6,752 nt of DNA from an uncultured Ruminococcus sp. (GTDB taxonomy: Bacteria > Bacillota > Clostridia > Oscillospirales > Ruminococcaceae): positions 1 to 6,752 of the forward strand of contig CALESG010000022.1 in assembly GCA_937907215.1 (NCBI GenBank), given 5' to 3'. The notes beneath the pieces are model-generated. The model searched no databases. It had not been told where the DNA came from and was given only the letters and a program-made list of their open reading frames with translations. The translations under genes and the position numbers were made by a program. Shown one piece after another: positions 4,726-6,752 of this stretch (positions within the stretch are counted from its first letter, which is position 1; every line of letters begins with the position of its first letter).

Positions 4726-6752
4726 TCAAATCCTCCTGAATTGCTTTTCAAGTTCATGTTTTGTTATTACAAACATTACCGGTCTGCCATGAGGGCAGTG
4801 TCGTATATTTTCATTATTATATACCTCTTCAGCAAGCTTTTGAAGTTCTATGAGTTCATTATGATCATTCGCTTTTATAGCAGCCTTACAAGCAATTGTG
4901 TGTAGAGTATCATCGAGATATGCAGGATTTGGATTTGTCTTTCCAATAGCCATATTATGTGCAATTTCCAGCACCATCTCTTCAATATTCAATCCTTCTG
5001 CAAATGTTGGAACTTCAGTAACAAAAACATTTTGAAAGTCTTTATATTCAAATGAAAACCCCATGCCTGACAATAGCTCTTTATTGTTTTGCAAAGTATC
5101 AATTTCTTCAGCAGAAAGAATAATTTTAATAGGTGTCATAAGCATTTGCTTGTAATGTCCAGCAGTTCCGGCTTTAAGTTTTTCAAAGATAACTCGTTCA
5201 TGTGCTGCGTGTTTATCGAAGATCAAAAGTTTTTCCTCAGCTTCTGCAATAATATAATTTTTGAATATCTCGCCCACCACTCTTACAGGCACGGTTTCTT
5301 TCTTTATAACATCTATATTATTTGCATTATTATTCTTATGATTTTTAAGTTCTTTTTCTAAATGCGTTTCGTTATATAAAAAGTTATCTTTATCTGCCGA
5401 ATCAGATATACACTCATTTTTCTTGCACTGTGTTTTATTTATAACGTCATTCTGTTTTTTTTGTAATGTCTGCTTATCTGATGTTTGTTCTTTGCTTTTA
5501 AGCTCGGATTTAATCTCTGATAAATCTACAAAAATATTTTCTCTTTTATTTGAATCTTCTCTTGTATAATTACTGCTGTTTTCTAAAACTGGACTTGTAA
5601 TAGATATAGAGCCACTTTTATTTAAATCATTAGTAATTACAGATTCAAAAGGTACATATTCCTCTTCGTCTATAGATGAATCTACAGTATCGGTAACTTC
5701 TGAAAATGTTTTCTGTTCAAAGACTGTATCATTAGGTATTGGTGCAGTCCAGTCTGTTACAGGCTTTTGAGGCTTAATATGAAATTCATATATTAAACCG
5801 CTTTGCATAAGTGCATTCTTAACTCCAAAATAAAGACCATCCAAAACATTTTTTTCATTAGTAAATCTAACCTCTGCCTTTGTTGGATGAACATTTACAT
5901 CTATATCAGAAGCATTAAGAGAGATCATAAGTACACATGATGGAAATTTACCGCTCATTATTAAATTTTCATATGCACTTTCTAATGCGGCACTGCAAGT
6001 CCTTGAACGAACATATCTGCCGTTTATAAAGAAATTTTGAAATAATCGACTTGATTTTGCATAAAGCGGTTTACAAGTATAACCTGTGACATTTAAGTAA
6101 CCATCGTCAAAATCAACAGGTACCATATCATGTGCAAAATCTTTACCGTATATCGCATATATTACAGCATATAAATTGTTGCTGCCATCTGTACAGAATT
6201 CCATTCTGTTATCACGTATCATTTGAAAAGCAATTTCTGGATGTGATAGTGCTATTTTCTGCACGATTTGACTGACTGCATTCGCCTCAGATACATCCTT
6301 TTTCATAAATCGCTGTCGAACAGGAACATTATAAAACAAATCACGTACAACTATTGTAGTGCCATCCGGACAACCTATCTGTTCAGGATTGCCATCAGGC
6401 ACACTTCCCTTTATATCATACTTTATTCCAAAGTCTTCTTCTTTTCTTTTTGTAATAAGGCTGACCTTTGCAACAGCAGAAATAGAGGCAAGTGCTTCAC
6501 CACGAAATCCAAGAGTATATATTTTATCAAGATCGTCTTTAACACTTATTTTGCTTGTAGCGTGACGAAGAAAGGCTGTAGGCACATCTTCCGGCTGTAT
6601 GCCGCATCCATCATCAGTAACACGCATATAAGTAGTACCACCACGTTTTATCTCAACAGTAATATGTTTGGCACCTGCATCAACAGCATTTTCTATAATT
6701 TCTTTTATAACAGAAGCAGGTCGTTCAATGACCTCACCTGCTGCAATAAGCT
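4726..6752 (-). CDS. mutL: DNA mismatch repair protein MutL, endonuclease type (5' end outside window)
   Basis: MutL couples mismatch recognition by MutS to strand removal. 674 residues are visible. The frame runs open to the window edge, and by alignment from memory with E. coli MutL about 12 N-terminal codons are missing. The N-terminal GHKL ATPase is intact: the IAAGEV start, the KEIIEN helix with catalytic Glu17 and Asn21 (numbered from the first full codon), DDGCGI at 46-51 (Asp where DNGxGI is commoner), GFRGEAL at 81-87, and DVNVHPTK at 284-291. A polar, Asn/Lys/Ser-rich linker of about 150 residues follows. The C-terminal domain has DKHAAHE...E (5182-5217), fitting the metal-binding nuclease motif DQHAxxExxxxE with Lys for Gln, then QMLMTP (5131-5148), ACKAAIKAND, CPHGRP (4780-4797) and a terminal FRRI. 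This marks a nicking MutL, as in species without MutH. The ATG at 6627 is internal. It is probably cotranscribed with miaA, three bases downstream. Confidence 0.97.
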   Translation of the reverse strand, partial: LIAAGEVIERPASVIKEIIENAVDAGAKHITVEIKRGGTTYMRVTDDGCGIQPEDVPTAFLRHATSKISVKDDLDKIYTLGFRGEALASISAVAKVSLITKRKEEDFGIKYDIKGSVPDGNPEQIGCPDGTTIVVRDLFYNVPVRQRFMKKDVSEANAVSQIVQKIALSHPEIAFQMIRDNRMEFCTDGSNNLYAVIYAIYGKDFAHDMVPVDFDDGYLNVTGYTCKPLYAKSSRLFQNFFINGRYVRSRTCSAALESAYENLIMSGKFPSCVLMISLNASDIDVNVHPTKAEVRFTNEKNVLDGLYFGVKNALMQSGLIYEFHIKPQKPVTDWTAPIPNDTVFEQKTFSEVTDTVDSSIDEEEYVPFESVITNDLNKSGSISITSPVLENSSNYTREDSNKRENIFVDLSEIKSELKSKEQTSDKQTLQKKQNDVINKTQCKKNECISDSADKDNFLYNETHLEKELKNHKNNNANNIDVIKKETVPVRVVGEIFKNYIIAEAEEKLLIFDKHAAHERVIFEKLKAGTAGHYKQMLMTPIKIILSAEEIDTLQNNKELLSGMGFSFEYKDFQNVFVTEVPTFAEGLNIEEMVLEIAHNMAIGKTNPNPAYLDDTLHTIACKAAIKANDHNELIELQKLAEEVYNNENIRHCPHGRPVMFVITKHELEKQFRRI
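4732..4737 (-). promoter_or_regulatory. Shine-Dalgarno sequence of miaA, inside the mutL 3' end
   Basis: A perfect AGGAGG lies nine bases before the miaA ATG at 4722-4720. The same six bases encode the two arginines of MutL's conserved C-terminal FRRI, so one stretch is read both as protein code and as ribosome binding site. This favours translational coupling of mutL and miaA. Confidence 0.9.
5131..5148 (-). other. Probable sliding-clamp-binding motif of MutL
   Basis: The codons read Q-M-L-M-T-P and begin 12 codons after the nuclease motif. B. subtilis MutL has a similar Q-x-hydrophobic-x-x-P clamp-binding motif (recalled as QEMIVP) at a comparable place. Binding of the replication clamp DnaN is inferred. 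Confidence 0.6.
5182..5217 (-). other. MutL endonuclease motif (DQHAxxExxxxE type)
   Basis: The 12 codons read D-K-H-A-A-H-E-R-V-I-F-E. Asp, His and both Glu residues of the family's metal-binding motif are present, and Lys replaces the usual Gln. Together with the CPHGRP motif near the C-terminus this predicts a metal-dependent nicking activity. The function is inferred from the family. Confidence 0.85.

Noticed and set aside
5089..5361. Plus-strand open frames opposite mutL (also 6359-6565, 1958-2191, 1202-1384 and 874-1083)
   Set aside because: They lie wholly or mostly opposite well-supported genes, show no recognisable domain, and are biased, low-complexity translations typical of antisense shadows.
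6625..6627. ATG as the start of mutL
   Set aside because: The same frame continues upstream to the window edge and encodes the conserved IAAGEV...ENAVDAG part of the ATPase, so the true start lies outside the window.

Overview
The window is an AT-rich, wholly minus-strand chromosomal segment. It looks like a Gram-positive (Firmicutes) genome, most likely a clostridium of the Ruminococcaceae/Oscillospiraceae type. That placement rests on the AT-rich codon use, AGGAGG-type ribosome binding sites, an endonuclease-type MutL, a short Gram-positive-type Hfq, and the SepF/YlmH division genes. It is inferred from gene content only. No mobile element, CRISPR array, tRNA or rRNA is visible.

Read in the direction of transcription (high to low coordinates), the order is: mutL (5' end cut off by the window edge), miaA, hfq, a membrane-anchored HlyD-type adaptor protein, yggS (ylmE), sepF, ylmH, and the start codon with ribosome binding site of one more gene at the left edge. 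That last gene is divIVA in most relatives. Two conserved neighbourhoods meet here: the mutL-miaA-hfq repair/RNA block (4726-6752, 3422-4722) and the yggS-sepF-ylmH-(divIVA) division block (1-2149). The HlyD-like gene lies at their junction.

Most genes are separated by 1 to 17 bases, and several ribosome binding sites sit inside the last codons of the preceding gene, so this is probably one or two operons with translational coupling. The two larger gaps, upstream of hfq (3653-3771) and upstream of sepF (1351-1453), are where the non-coding signal lies. The hfq gap has an extended -10 promoter that uses the miaA stop codon, followed by a leader with a long closing helix, an inner helix and a U6 tract. 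The sepF gap has two interleaved perfect-core inverted repeats that can form an H-type pseudoknot ending four bases before the sepF Shine-Dalgarno sequence. Both RNA structures were found by eye and are unproven, but they are the least ordinary parts of the window.

Functionally, MutL and MiaA serve mismatch repair and tRNA modification. Hfq is an RNA-binding regulator. YggS handles pyridoxal-phosphate homeostasis. SepF tethers FtsZ to the membrane. YlmH is an S4-domain RNA/ribosome-binding protein.
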